Positions 33,804 to 42,582 of a stretch of DNA of 64,000 nt are shown here, in pieces. A program made the position numbers and the translations under genes. The notes under the pieces were generated by a model that was given only the letters and a program-made list of their open reading frames with translations, was not told the DNA's origin and did not search any database. This stretch comes from DATBAK01 sp038240075 (GTDB lineage: Bacteria > Actinomycetota > Acidimicrobiia > IMCC26256 > PALSA-610), in the NCBI GenBank assembly GCA_038240075.1, contig JBBSEC010000003.1:1-64000 (forward strand), read 5' to 3'. The stretch's first letter is position 1. Each line of letters begins with the position of its first letter.

Positions 33804-33990
33804 GTGCAGAAGACGATCATGATCGGCGACCCGGACCAGTACGGCGCGAACACGAGCTTCGTGGAGCGCCAGAACCTCACGAGACGGATGGGCATGCGCC
33901 GCTTCAAGCGATTGACAACGGCTCGCGAAGCCTCCGTGATCCGTGTTCCAGATCGCCGAACTGGTCGACGAACGGTTCGGATCGGGGATG
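33804..33990 (+). pseudogene. IS1-type transposase C-terminal remnant
   Basis: The peptide NTSFVERQNLTRRMGMRRF followed by KRLTTA is the conserved C-terminal block of IS1-family transposases. After about residue 42 similarity stops, and another frame (from 33943) shows an IAELVDERFG tail like the end of such proteins, so the middle was deleted and the frame shifted. No terminal inverted repeats or target duplication are seen. The rest of the 33757-34024 gap has nothing recognisable. Confidence 0.6.
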
Positions 33991-34024
33991 GCATGGCGGA
34001 CATGGGAGCAGGCATCATGCGCTC

Positions 34025-34480
34025 GTGGAAACGGAACGCAGTGGACAGTCGAACGTCGTCGTCTTCCGGTCGTCTGTGCCCCATCGCGCGTTGCTTGCCG
34101 CTTGTTTCGGCATCATGCTCGTCTACGCAGTCGCTTCCGTCGAGGGGACGGATTTCCCCGCGGTCGTCGTAGGCATCGCGCTTTGCGCCGCGATTGCGTG
34201 GGTCATCGTCGCCGTGTTGCGTTCCGCCGTCCTGGTCGATGACGCGGGATTCGTCGTGCGATTCATGCTGACCAGGCGTGTGCCGTGGACGGAACTCCGT
34301 GAGGTTCACATCCGTGGCAATGGATTTGGCTCGTTCGTCAAGGTCAAGACCACTCGCTGGCCGAGGTCTCGGACGCTGCCAGTTGGGTCGAATGGATTCG
34401 GACGTCCTCGCAAGGACTCGCCCGTCCTCCGCCTCGCCGGAGCGCTCAGAGCGCATCTCCCACCACCGAGCTCAAACTGA
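34025..34480 (+). CDS. Small membrane protein with PH-like domain
   Basis: A 151-residue protein with two hydrophobic helices (about 23-45 and 48-68) followed by a PH-like strand set: AVLVDDAGFVVRFMLTRRVPWTEL and VHIRGNGFGSFVKVKTTRW. This is the layout of the bacterial PH domain proteins related to mycobacterial low-molecular-weight antigen 6. Its role is unknown. The GTG start has no clear ribosome site, and a somewhat later start is possible. Confidence 0.65.
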   Translation: METERSGQSNVVVFRSSVPHRALLAACFGIMLVYAVASVEGTDFPAVVVGIALCAAIAWVIVAVLRSAVLVDDAGFVVRFMLTRRVPWTELREVHIRGNGFGSFVKVKTTRWPRSRTLPVGSNGFGRPRKDSPVLRLAGALRAHLPPPSSN

Positions 34481-34527
34481 GCCGCGACCCACAGACAGGC
34501 GCCGCGCCGACGGAAGTATCGTTCGGC

Positions 34528-35181
34528 GTGCCCGCGCTGATCTTCGACTACGACGGGTTGCTCGCCGACACCGAGGAGTTGGCGGCGAGGGTTCTCGTCG
34601 AGCTCCTGGCCGCGCGCGGGGTCACCACCGACTTCGCGACCATGGCGCCACATTTCGGGTCGACCGGGCCCGACAACGACGCGGCGTGGGATCGACAGTT
34701 GAAGAGCTGGCTCGGCGCCGACGCCGACGCATCCGGCTTCGAGACCTCGGCGTGGGAGCAGATCGAGGCGCGGCGCCACGAAGTGCCGTTGTGTGCGGGC
34801 GTCGCGGAACTGCTCGACGCGGCAGAACGCGCGGGCTGGCAGGCTGCGATCGGAACCGGTCAGGCCCGCGCGAGGCTCGATCACCATCTCGGCCACCTCG
34901 GCATCCTCGACCGGTTCGACGTGATCGTCACGGCCCCCGAGGTCGCGCACGGCAAGCCCGCACCCGACGTCTTCCTCGAAGTCGCCCGTCGCCTCGGGCG
35001 CGACCCCTCGGAGTGCGTGGTCTTCGAGGACTCGCTTCCCGGGTATCAAGCCGCGCTCGCGGCCGGCATGTCGGTGGTCGTCTGCCCGTGCGCGGTCACG
35101 CGGCACACGACCTTCCCGCCCGAGGCGCGCGTGGTGGCGACGCTCCACGAAGTCAGCCTCGACGACCTTGCGGTGCGCTGA
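34528..35181 (+). CDS. HAD-superfamily hydrolase (beta-phosphoglucomutase-like)
   Basis: A 217-residue HAD phosphatase. IFDYDGLLADTE supplies the nucleophile Asp and acid Asp, IGTGQARARLDHHL the motif II Thr, GKPAPDVFLEVARRLG the motif III Lys, and VVFEDSLPGYQAALAAGM the motif IV acids. The cap between residues 20 and 95 is of the helical C1 type. Substrates are probably sugar phosphates or similar small esters. TATCGT (34517-34522) ends five bases before the GTG start. Confidence 0.92.
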   Translation: MPALIFDYDGLLADTEELAARVLVELLAARGVTTDFATMAPHFGSTGPDNDAAWDRQLKSWLGADADASGFETSAWEQIEARRHEVPLCAGVAELLDAAERAGWQAAIGTGQARARLDHHLGHLGILDRFDVIVTAPEVAHGKPAPDVFLEVARRLGRDPSECVVFEDSLPGYQAALAAGMSVVVCPCAVTRHTTFPPEARVVATLHEVSLDDLAVR

Positions 35182-35212
35182 CCTACGATCGCCCGACCGG
35201 GGGAGGTTGCGC

Positions 35213-35713
35213 ATGCGTGAGCATCGTTATTCGTTCGAGATGCCGCATTCGGCGGCACGGATCTGGGCGCTGTTCCAGGACTACGACCGCTGGACCGACT
35301 ACGCGCCGATGGTCAAACGGGTCGACGTGCTCTGGCCCGGCGACGAGCAGCACAACGGCCGGCTTCGACGCGTGATCTACAAGATGCCGATGGGCCGTGA
35401 AGGTTCTGCTCTCGAGCTCGTCAGCGACGTGCAGGCCGAGCGCGGCTACACGTACACGATGATCTCGGGCACACCCGGCAACGACCAGATCGGGCACGTT
35501 CGGCTCGAGCCCCTCGGACCGAACCGCACCCGCTTCGAGTTCGACGAGCGCTACAACATCCAGAAGGCGCCGTTCAAGTGGTTCGAAGGACCGATCTACA
35601 AGTTCATCAACAAGAACAACGAGGACAGCATGCGTCGCGCGTCTTCGTGGCTCAGCGCGCATCCCGAATACCGCTCCGACCTCGGCGATCAAACGGCGCA
35701 TGACGCCACCTGA
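35213..35713 (+). CDS. SRPBCC (START-like) family protein
   Basis: A 166-residue helix-grip protein. YSFEMPHSAARIWALFQDYDRWTDYAP is the standard opening of polyketide-cyclase/START-like proteins, and the long C-terminal helix spans residues 130-155. It should bind a hydrophobic ligand. ATG 35213 is fixed by GGGAGG eight bases upstream. It overlaps the next gene by 14 bases, suggesting a shared lipid- or acyl-related job with the two following crotonase-fold enzymes. Confidence 0.85.
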   Translation: MREHRYSFEMPHSAARIWALFQDYDRWTDYAPMVKRVDVLWPGDEQHNGRLRRVIYKMPMGREGSALELVSDVQAERGYTYTMISGTPGNDQIGHVRLEPLGPNRTRFEFDERYNIQKAPFKWFEGPIYKFINKNNEDSMRRASSWLSAHPEYRSDLGDQTAHDAT

Positions 35714-36515
35714 CCCCTACGCCGCGTTTCCGAGCCTGCGCTTCGAGCGACCCGACCCGGGTGTGCTGCGCATCGTGCTCGACGGGCCGCGCCTGAACGC
35801 GGTCGACGCCGCGATGCACCGTGAGCTCGCCGACGTGTGGCTCGCGGTCGACCGCGATCCCGAGACGCGTGTCGCGATCATCACGGGCGCGGGGCGCGCG
35901 TTCTCGGCCGGTGGCAGCTTCGAGCTCATCGACGACCTCGTCGGCGACTACGCGGTTCGCACCCGAGTGCTGCGCGAGGCGCGCGATCTGGTGATGAACA
36001 TCATCAACTGCTCGAAGCCGATCGTCTCCGCGATCCACGGCCCCGCGGTCGGTGCCGGCCTGGTTGCCGCACTCCTCGCCGACATCTCGGTGACGAACCG
36101 CACCGCTCGCATCATCGACGGTCACACGCGTCTGGGCGTCGCGGCGGGGGATCACGCGGCGATCTGCTGGCCCCTGCTGTGCGGGATGGCGAAGGCCAAG
36201 TACTACCTGCTCACCTGCGAGACGCTCTCCGGTGAGGAAGCCGAGCGCATCGGCCTCGTCTCGGTGTGCGTGAACGACGACGAAGACGTGCAGGAGCGCG
36301 CGCTCGAGATCGCGCGCGGCCTCGCCGGCGGTGCGCAGGCCGCGCTGCGGTTCACGAAGCACGCGCTCAACCACTGGTACCGCATGCTCGGCCCGGTGTT
36401 CGACTCGTCGCTCGCGCTCGAGTTCTACGGGTTCGGCGGCCCCGACGCGATCGAGGGCCTAGCCGCGCACCGGGAGAAACGAGAGCCCCGCTTCACCGGC
36501 CCGACCAGCGAATAG
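35700..36515 (+). CDS. Enoyl-CoA hydratase/isomerase family protein
   Basis: A 271-residue crotonase. AIITGAGRAFSAGGSFE forms the first oxyanion-hole strand and HGPAVGAGLVAALLADISV the second. The position of hydratase Glu is replaced in the HTRLGVAAGDHAA segment, so an isomerase, hydrolase or other crotonase activity is possible. It is followed after 15 bases by a second, only distantly similar crotonase, so the pair could act in sequence on one acyl-CoA. Confidence 0.9.
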   Translation: MTPPDPYAAFPSLRFERPDPGVLRIVLDGPRLNAVDAAMHRELADVWLAVDRDPETRVAIITGAGRAFSAGGSFELIDDLVGDYAVRTRVLREARDLVMNIINCSKPIVSAIHGPAVGAGLVAALLADISVTNRTARIIDGHTRLGVAAGDHAAICWPLLCGMAKAKYYLLTCETLSGEEAERIGLVSVCVNDDEDVQERALEIARGLAGGAQAALRFTKHALNHWYRMLGPVFDSSLALEFYGFGGPDAIEGLAAHREKREPRFTGPTSE

Positions 36516-36530
36516 AGCGAGGAGCGCGTC

Positions 36531-37346
36531 GTGACCGACCCAGATCCGTCCGTGGTGCAGATCGAATGGCCGCGGCCGGGTGTCGCGCTGCTGCGCCTCA
36601 ACCGTCCCGAACGGCTCAACGCGTTGAGCCAAGACCTGGTCGCCGCGATCCCGGCCGCGCTCACGACCGTCGCGGCCGATCGCGCGTGCCGGGTGATCGT
36701 GCTGACCGGTGCCGGCCGGGGGTTCTGCGCGGGTCTCGACCTGCAGGCGACCACGAGCTCCGTCGACGGGTTCGGGCGGGGTCCGGCGAGCATGCTCGAA
36801 GGTCAGGAGCGGTTCTCGTCGATGATCGCGACGCTGCGATCGCTGCGCCAACCCGTGATCGCGGCGGTCAACGGGCCGGCCGCCGGCGCGGGCCTCGCGC
36901 TGGCGCTCGGGTCGGATATTCGCATCGCGGCGCGCTCGGCGCGCTTCCACGTCGCGGCCGTGAAGCTGGGTCTGTCGGGCGGGGAGTGCGGGATGAGCTA
37001 TCTGCTGCCCCGTCAGATCGGATCGGCGCGGGCGTTCGAGCTGCTGCTCACGGGCCGGCCGTTCGGCGCCGACGAAGCCGAGCGCATCGGCCTGGTCGCG
37101 CGCGTCGTTCCCGACGACGAGTTGCTCGAGGCCGCGTTCGAGATGGCGGCCGCCATCGTTGCCAACAGCCCGCTCGCGGTGTGGCTGACGAAGCAGGTGG
37201 TGTGGTCGAATCTCGACGCCGCGAGCTTCGAGTCGGCGATCGAGCTCGAGAACCGCACGCAGGTGCTCGCCTCGACGAGCCGCGACAGCGCGGAAGCGAT
37301 GCGCGCATTCGTCGAGAAACGGCCGGCGGTCTTCAGCGGGGAGTAG
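36531..37346 (+). CDS. Enoyl-CoA hydratase/isomerase family protein
   Basis: A 271-residue crotonase. VLTGAGRGFCAGLDLQ and NGPAAGAGLALALGSDIRI form the oxyanion hole; KLGLSGGECGMSYLLPRQIG is the segment seen in many actinobacterial EchA proteins. GTG 36531 has AGGAG before it. It overlaps the 3' end of a decayed AI-2E gene on the other strand by 14 bases. Beta-oxidation or a related CoA pathway is likely. Confidence 0.92.
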   Translation: MTDPDPSVVQIEWPRPGVALLRLNRPERLNALSQDLVAAIPAALTTVAADRACRVIVLTGAGRGFCAGLDLQATTSSVDGFGRGPASMLEGQERFSSMIATLRSLRQPVIAAVNGPAAGAGLALALGSDIRIAARSARFHVAAVKLGLSGGECGMSYLLPRQIGSARAFELLLTGRPFGADEAERIGLVARVVPDDELLEAAFEMAAAIVANSPLAVWLTKQVVWSNLDAASFESAIELENRTQVLASTSRDSAEAMRAFVEKRPAVFSGE

Positions 37347-37742
37347 CGCCGCGCTGCGTGCGCCGACGGAGCAGATCCTTCAGCGGCCGCCGCCGCGGTT
37401 TGTCGTCGAGGGTGTTGTGACCGAATCGGAACTCGAGGTACAGCTGCTTCACCGCACCCGCGAGCGGAGTCGCGAACAGCGCGCCGGGGATCCCGCCCGC
37501 GGCTCCGCCGATCAGTGCGGCGAGCATCGTCGTCGGTGGTGACAGGTCGACGGCCTCACCGACGATGGCCGGTTGAATCACGTGGTTCTCGAGGTTCTGG
37601 TACAGCAGGTAGAGCATGAGGCACACGACACCGATCGTGACGCTCTGGCTCACCGCGAGCACGGTGAAGGACGCGCCGCCGAGGAAGCCACCCACCTGCG
37701 GGAATCAGGTCGGTGATGACCATCCGCGGCCGCAGCGTCACC
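37333..37742 (-). pseudogene. AI-2E family transporter remnant (truncated and frameshifted)
   Basis: The C-terminal part of an AI-2E/PerM-type transporter is clear: ITDLIPQVGGFLGG (across a frameshift), then LENHVIQPAIVGEAVDLSPP and AALIGGAAGGIPGALFATPLAG with two hydrophobic spans. A one-base excess in the GGG run at 37700-37702 (CCC on the coding strand) breaks the frame between DLIP and QVGG. Some 240 N-terminal residues expected for the family are absent. The gap upstream contains palindromic element C. Confidence 0.8.
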
Positions 37743-37787
37743 CTGATGTCTCACGACGCCGGCCAGCACCCTGGGTCGAAACGGCTG

Positions 37788-37832
37788 CTTGGTACTGCAC
37801 CTATGTCGTATGCGTAGAAAGTGCAGTACCAG
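37788..37832 (+). repeat. Palindromic intergenic element, copy C
   Basis: The arms GGTACTGCAC (37791-37800) and GTGCAGTACC (37821-37830) flank the spacer CTATGTCGTATGCGTAGAAA. The spacer is the inverse of copy A's with one change, and its first half equals copy B's. It sits beside the broken AI-2E gene. The 37833-37940 stretch after it shows nothing. Confidence 0.88.
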
Positions 37833-37940
37833 GGACCGTTTGGACCGCGGTGAACCGTGCGGCACGAGCGGGCGGTCGGCACGCGGGCTGGCCTCGGTGG
37901 GGTCTTGGTGAGTGCATGCGCTCCGAAGACGGTTCCTTGG

Positions 37941-38327
37941 TCAGCCGTGGTGCTCGTCGTACGCGCGCACGAGCTTGCGCGGCGCCTGTGACCGCCACGC
38001 ATCCGTGATGAGCTCGACGAGCTCGTCGGCGTCGATTGCGGGCAGGCGCACGAGCACCGCGGGGAAGCCGTTGTAGTGCGGCTCGGTGAAGAACTTCTGC
38101 GGGTCGGCGGCGAGCAGCGCTTCCTTCTCGTCGCGGTTCGCCACCCGCACCGCGAGCACGTCGGGCCGGGGAACGCGCGGCTTCTTCGATTCGGGGCGTT
38201 CCATCCACACCCACGCGAACCCCTTCTCCTTCGCGCCGTTGCGCACCGAGAACGCGAAATGCCCGAATCCTTCGGTGGTGTCGGGCAGCGACAACGCGAT
38301 GCGGCGAACGTCGTTCTGATCAGCCAT
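37941..38327 (-). CDS. MmcQ/YjbR family protein
   Basis: A 128-residue member of the MmcQ/YjbR fold: VRRIALSLPDTTEGFGHFAFSVR, a FAWVWMERP strand, LAVRVANRDEKEALLAADP and FTEPHYNGFPAVLVRL, ending in AWRSQAPRKLVRAY. It is a different subfamily from the copy at 9393. Function unknown. ATG 38327 comes five bases after the DinB gene stop, so the three genes DinB-MmcQ-HIT read as one minus-strand operon. Confidence 0.88.
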   Translation of the reverse strand: MADQNDVRRIALSLPDTTEGFGHFAFSVRNGAKEKGFAWVWMERPESKKPRVPRPDVLAVRVANRDEKEALLAADPQKFFTEPHYNGFPAVLVRLPAIDADELVELITDAWRSQAPRKLVRAYDEHHG

Positions 38328-38332
38328 CCTGG

Positions 38333-38893
38333 TCAGCCATCGCCGTCGAGTCTGCATCGGTACAGATCCCGCAGCAGTGCGATCTCCGCGGTGTGATGGA
38401 CGAACTCGTCGTGGATGTGCTCGATGAACGACGCGACCGGATCGTCGCCGAAGGGAGCGGCTTCTGGTCCGAGCGGCTCCCAGAGTCGCGGCTCCGGCAC
38501 GGCCGCGATGTCGTGCTTCCAACGCTCGATCGAGCGATCCCACACGACTCGCGCGTCCGACGCGGTCGACGGCACCTGTGACGGCGGCACATTGTTCTCC
38601 TTGCCGCCCTCGAACGCGACGGCGCGCAGGCCGTGCTCGCTGAGCATCGAGCAGACATGCACGAGTCGCCACGCGATCGTCGTCACCGGCGCGGGCTCGG
38701 GCGGTGGCCACTCCCAATCGACGACGTAGGTGTCGCCGTCGATTCGGATGCTCCAGCAGTTTGCCACTGGCTGCCACAGGTACTCGTCGTCGGTGAGCCC
38801 GTCGAGACGTTCGGTCGCGCGGGCGGCGTAGTAGTCGAACCACCCGATGAACAGCTCGCGCAGAGCCGGTTGCCGCGACGCGTTGTCGGTCAT
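38333..38893 (-). CDS. DinB-like metalloprotein
   Basis: A 186-residue DinB/YfiT four-helix protein. WRLVHVCSMLSEHG contributes the first metal His, and FIEHIHDEFVHHTAEIALLRDLY the second pair near the C-terminus. Such proteins bind Zn or Ni and resemble bacillithiol or mycothiol transferases. It overlaps the HIT gene by ATGA upstream. Confidence 0.85.
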   Translation of the reverse strand: MTDNASRQPALRELFIGWFDYYAARATERLDGLTDDEYLWQPVANCWSIRIDGDTYVVDWEWPPPEPAPVTTIAWRLVHVCSMLSEHGLRAVAFEGGKENNVPPSQVPSTASDARVVWDRSIERWKHDIAAVPEPRLWEPLGPEAAPFGDDPVASFIEHIHDEFVHHTAEIALLRDLYRCRLDGDG

Positions 38894-39342
38894 GCTGCGG
38901 CGAAGAGTTGGCGGGCGCGGTCGGAGACGCGGTCGATGTCGGCGGCATCGAGCGCGGTGCCGGCGGTGAACATCGCGACCTGCAGCGCGGGTCCGTGGAC
39001 ACCGATGCTGCGCATCTGCTCCTTTGTCACCGGCTGCACGACGTAGTGGATGTGCACCGGAACGCCACCGGCGTGCGACCAGAGGCAGTTGTAGACCTGC
39101 TCGGATTCGACCAGCTGCGCGGCAACCACCGACGCGTCCCGCAACAGCGGACCGAGCTCGACCGCCTCGTCATCCGAGAGGTCGGCGACCAGGGTCACAT
39201 GCCGTTCGGGCTTGACGATCAACGTTCCGAGACCGAGCGGTCCGATGCAGTGCTCGACTCGCCAGTGCGCGGTGCGGTGGATCAAACCACCGGGCAGCGG
39301 GAGGCGACCGTCCGAGAGCGCGCACGCCATGCAGTCGTCCAT
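38890..39342 (-). CDS. HIT-family protein
   Basis: A 150-residue histidine-triad protein. An N-terminal CMACALSDG resembles the zinc-binding start of many HIT hydrolases. IVKPERHVTLVADLSDDEA precedes the triad HIHYVVQP (HxHxxxQ), where Gln takes the place of the third His as in GalT-like or nucleotidyltransferase branches. It likely cleaves or transfers nucleotide monophosphates. It is the first gene of the three-gene minus-strand unit. Confidence 0.9.
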   Translation of the reverse strand: MDDCMACALSDGRLPLPGGLIHRTAHWRVEHCIGPLGLGTLIVKPERHVTLVADLSDDEAVELGPLLRDASVVAAQLVESEQVYNCLWSHAGGVPVHIHYVVQPVTKEQMRSIGVHGPALQVAMFTAGTALDAADIDRVSDRARQLFAAA

Positions 39343-39414
39343 CCCTGCAGCATTCCACGTCGCCCGCGACCAGTCGGGGGAAGGGGGAGTCTGGTCGCGG
39401 GCGACGGGAATGGC

Positions 39415-39785
39415 TCATGGGCGGGCGAGGATCCTCCGCCGGCCGTCCAGCGCGTCCTGCCATTGGGCGACGGGGCGACCACGCAGGTACGCGGGAGCGG
39501 CGGCGGGTTTGGTGAATCGATGCGTGTGCATCACGAGCAACGGCAAGCGGGGGGGAACGGACGAGGGACGGTTACTGGTCTCTACGGTGGCGGTGAGTCG
39601 TTCGGTTCGCATCACGTAGAGATCGCGTTCGCGAATCTCGGCGACGCGTGCGAGGAGCGCGTCGAGGTCGTCGTGCACCGAGAGGTGCCGGCCCGACAGC
39701 GTGTTGGCGTCGCCGGCCGCGATACGCAGCATCAGCTCGACCGCCTGCTCCGGGTTGGCTCCGCGTCCTTCGACGGCTGCCCACC
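39415..39785 (-). pseudogene. SDR remnant, C-terminal third only
   Basis: The frame carries ANPEQAVELMLRIAAGD, LSGRHLSVHDDLDALLARVAEI and RERDLYVMRTERL, which is the closing region of actinobacterial SDR oxidoreductases. The Rossmann half, with TGxxxGIG and YxxxK, is missing. Similarity ends near 39765-39785, exactly where the opposite-strand VOC gene begins without its own start. There is no credible initiator or ribosome site at the left edge. Confidence 0.75.
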
Positions 39786-39790
39786 ACTCG

Positions 39791-40174
39791 TCGGTCCTCG
39801 ACCAGGACGAATCCAAGGCCTTCTACATCGACAAGCTCGGTTTTGTCGAAGCGGCCGACGTCACGATGGCCGACGACTACTGATGGGTCACCGTCGCGCA
39901 TCCCGACCATCCCGAGCTGCAACTCACGCTCGTGAAGCCCGGCCCTCCGCTCGACGCCGACGACATCGTGACGGTCACGCGGATGCTCGGAAGGGGCACG
40001 CTCGGCGGTCTCGGTTTCGCGACCGCCGACTGCCGGAAGACGCACCAGGAGCTCGTTGCCAAGGGCGTGGAGTTCGTGCAGGACCCGGCGGACCGACCGT
40101 ACGGCGTCGAGGCGATCCTGCGCGACAACTCCGGAAACTGGATCGTGATGGTCGAGGTGAAGCCGTTCCCGTAG
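39791..40174 (+). pseudogene. VOC/glyoxalase-family remnant with missing start and internal stop
   Basis: SVLDQDESKAFYIDKLGF opens a vicinal-oxygen-chelate domain, but the first strand and start codon are gone. At 39881-39883 a TGA stands where relatives have Arg (DDY-R-WVTV), a CGA to TGA change. Downstream, LGGLGFATADCRKTHQEL and VEFVQDPADRPYGVEAILRDNSGNWIVMV complete the fold. Both lesions make it non-functional. The stop is not at a Cys position, so selenocysteine is unlikely. Confidence 0.8.
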
Positions 40175-40178
40175 CGCG

Positions 40179-40194
40179 GGCGGCCGGGGCCGCC
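40179..40194. terminator. GC hairpin between convergent units
   Basis: GGCGGCC (40179-40185) and GGCCGCC (40188-40194) form a seven-bp stem with a two-base loop between the VOC remnant and the ino1 stop. No T-tract follows, so it is at best a weak, bidirectional terminator. Confidence 0.4.
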
Positions 40195-40207
40195 GGCGCG
40201 GCGCGGC

Positions 40208-41530
<1,323 letters not shown>

Positions 41531-41660
41531 CGCGGCAGCGTATGCCCGATGGAGCGGCGAGCGATGATCCCCGCAACGATCCTGGGGGAGACGAGACGAG
41601 TCGGAGCGAGCGCGACCATGAGCATGGCGCGTCCCCGAGAGCCGCACGTACGATCCCGCG

Positions 41661-42503
41661 ATGGCCGATCGCGACTACGAGATGATCACCTTCGAGCAGC
41701 AGGACAACGGCGTCGCGTGGCTGACGCTCAGCCGCCCACAGGTGCACAACGCCTTCAACATCCAGATGCGCAACGAGCTGAAGGACTGCTGGCGTTCCTT
41801 ACGCTACGACGACGACGTCCGTTGCGTCGTGCTCACGGGGGCGGGCGAGCGGGCCTTCTGCACCGGGATCGACCGCACGGAGACGATGGGCGACGGCTAT
41901 CCCGCCGACGGGGCCGCAAAGAAGGAAGGCGGGACCGGCTTCGCGAAGTCGCCGTGGATGTTCGACGACCCCGGCGACGAGATCGGCCCGAAGTCGTGCG
42001 ATCTCTGGAAACCCGTCATCGCGGCAGTGAACGGCATCGCGTGCGGTGGCGCGTTCTACATGCTCGGTGAGGTCGAGTTCATCATCGCCGCGGACCACGC
42101 GACGTTCTTCGACCCCCACGTCACCTACGGCATGACGCCGGTGTTCGAGCCGATCCACGTGATGCAAAAGATGCCGTTCCACGAGATCATGCGGATCTCG
42201 CTGCTCGGCAACCACGAACGCATGTCGGCGAAGCGCGCGCACGAGATCGGGTTCGTCTCGGAGGTCGCGCCCCTCGCCGAATTGCGTGAGCGCGCGCAGT
42301 GGGCGGCCGACGCGATCGCGTCGGCTCCGGCCCTCGCGACGGCGGGTGCCGTGCGTGCGCTCTGGATGGCGCTCGAGCTCTCTCGGAAACAGGCGCTCGA
42401 CATGGGCTTCTCGCTCATCCGGATCGGCAGCGATCCCGCGAGCATCTCCGAAGGCCAGGAGAAGTTCGCGGGCGGACAGCGCATCGAGCCGAGGATCCGG
42501 TAG
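41661..42503 (+). CDS. Enoyl-CoA hydratase/isomerase family protein
   Basis: A 280-residue crotonase. WLTLSRPQVHNAFNIQMRNEL, VVLTGAGERAFCTGIDRTE and NGIACGGAFYMLGEVEFIIAA give the oxyanion hole. FDPHVTYGMTPVFEP is unlike classic hydratase active sites, so the reaction is open. TACGAT (41649-41654) ends six bases before the ATG. Repeat R6 begins at the stop codon. It is divergent from ino1. Confidence 0.9.
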   Translation: MADRDYEMITFEQQDNGVAWLTLSRPQVHNAFNIQMRNELKDCWRSLRYDDDVRCVVLTGAGERAFCTGIDRTETMGDGYPADGAAKKEGGTGFAKSPWMFDDPGDEIGPKSCDLWKPVIAAVNGIACGGAFYMLGEVEFIIAADHATFFDPHVTYGMTPVFEPIHVMQKMPFHEIMRISLLGNHERMSAKRAHEIGFVSEVAPLAELRERAQWAADAIASAPALATAGAVRALWMALELSRKQALDMGFSLIRIGSDPASISEGQEKFAGGQRIEPRIR

Positions 42504-42573
42504 GAGCGATCGCAACCGGCGTGACCAGTGCGACACAGGACGGACCAGCGCATGCGAGCGCGACCGTGAGAAT
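42503..42573 (+). repeat. Start-codon-associated repeat, copy R6
   Basis: GGAGCGATCGCAACCGGCGTG, ACCAGTGCGAC, CAGCGCATGCG and GCGACCGTGAG match the family consensus in order. The terminal GTG (42566) opens a six-codon frame whose TGA overlaps the GTG of the DNA ligase gene, as in R1. Confidence 0.8.
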
Positions 42574-42582
42574 GATTCCAAC

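Noticed and set aside
2258..37832. The GGTACTGCAC hairpins as CRISPR repeats
   Set aside because: Only a few copies, thousands of bases apart, with conserved rather than unique spacers and no cas genes.
39881..39883. In-frame TGA in the VOC gene as a second selenocysteine codon
   Set aside because: The position is normally Arg, not Cys, and one base change (CGA to TGA) explains it; the gene has also lost its start.
41611..41632. A seventh copy of the start-associated repeat before the 41661 crotonase gene
   Set aside because: Only the GCGAGCGCGACCATGAG tail matches; the GGAGCAGG and CGCATGCG parts are absent.
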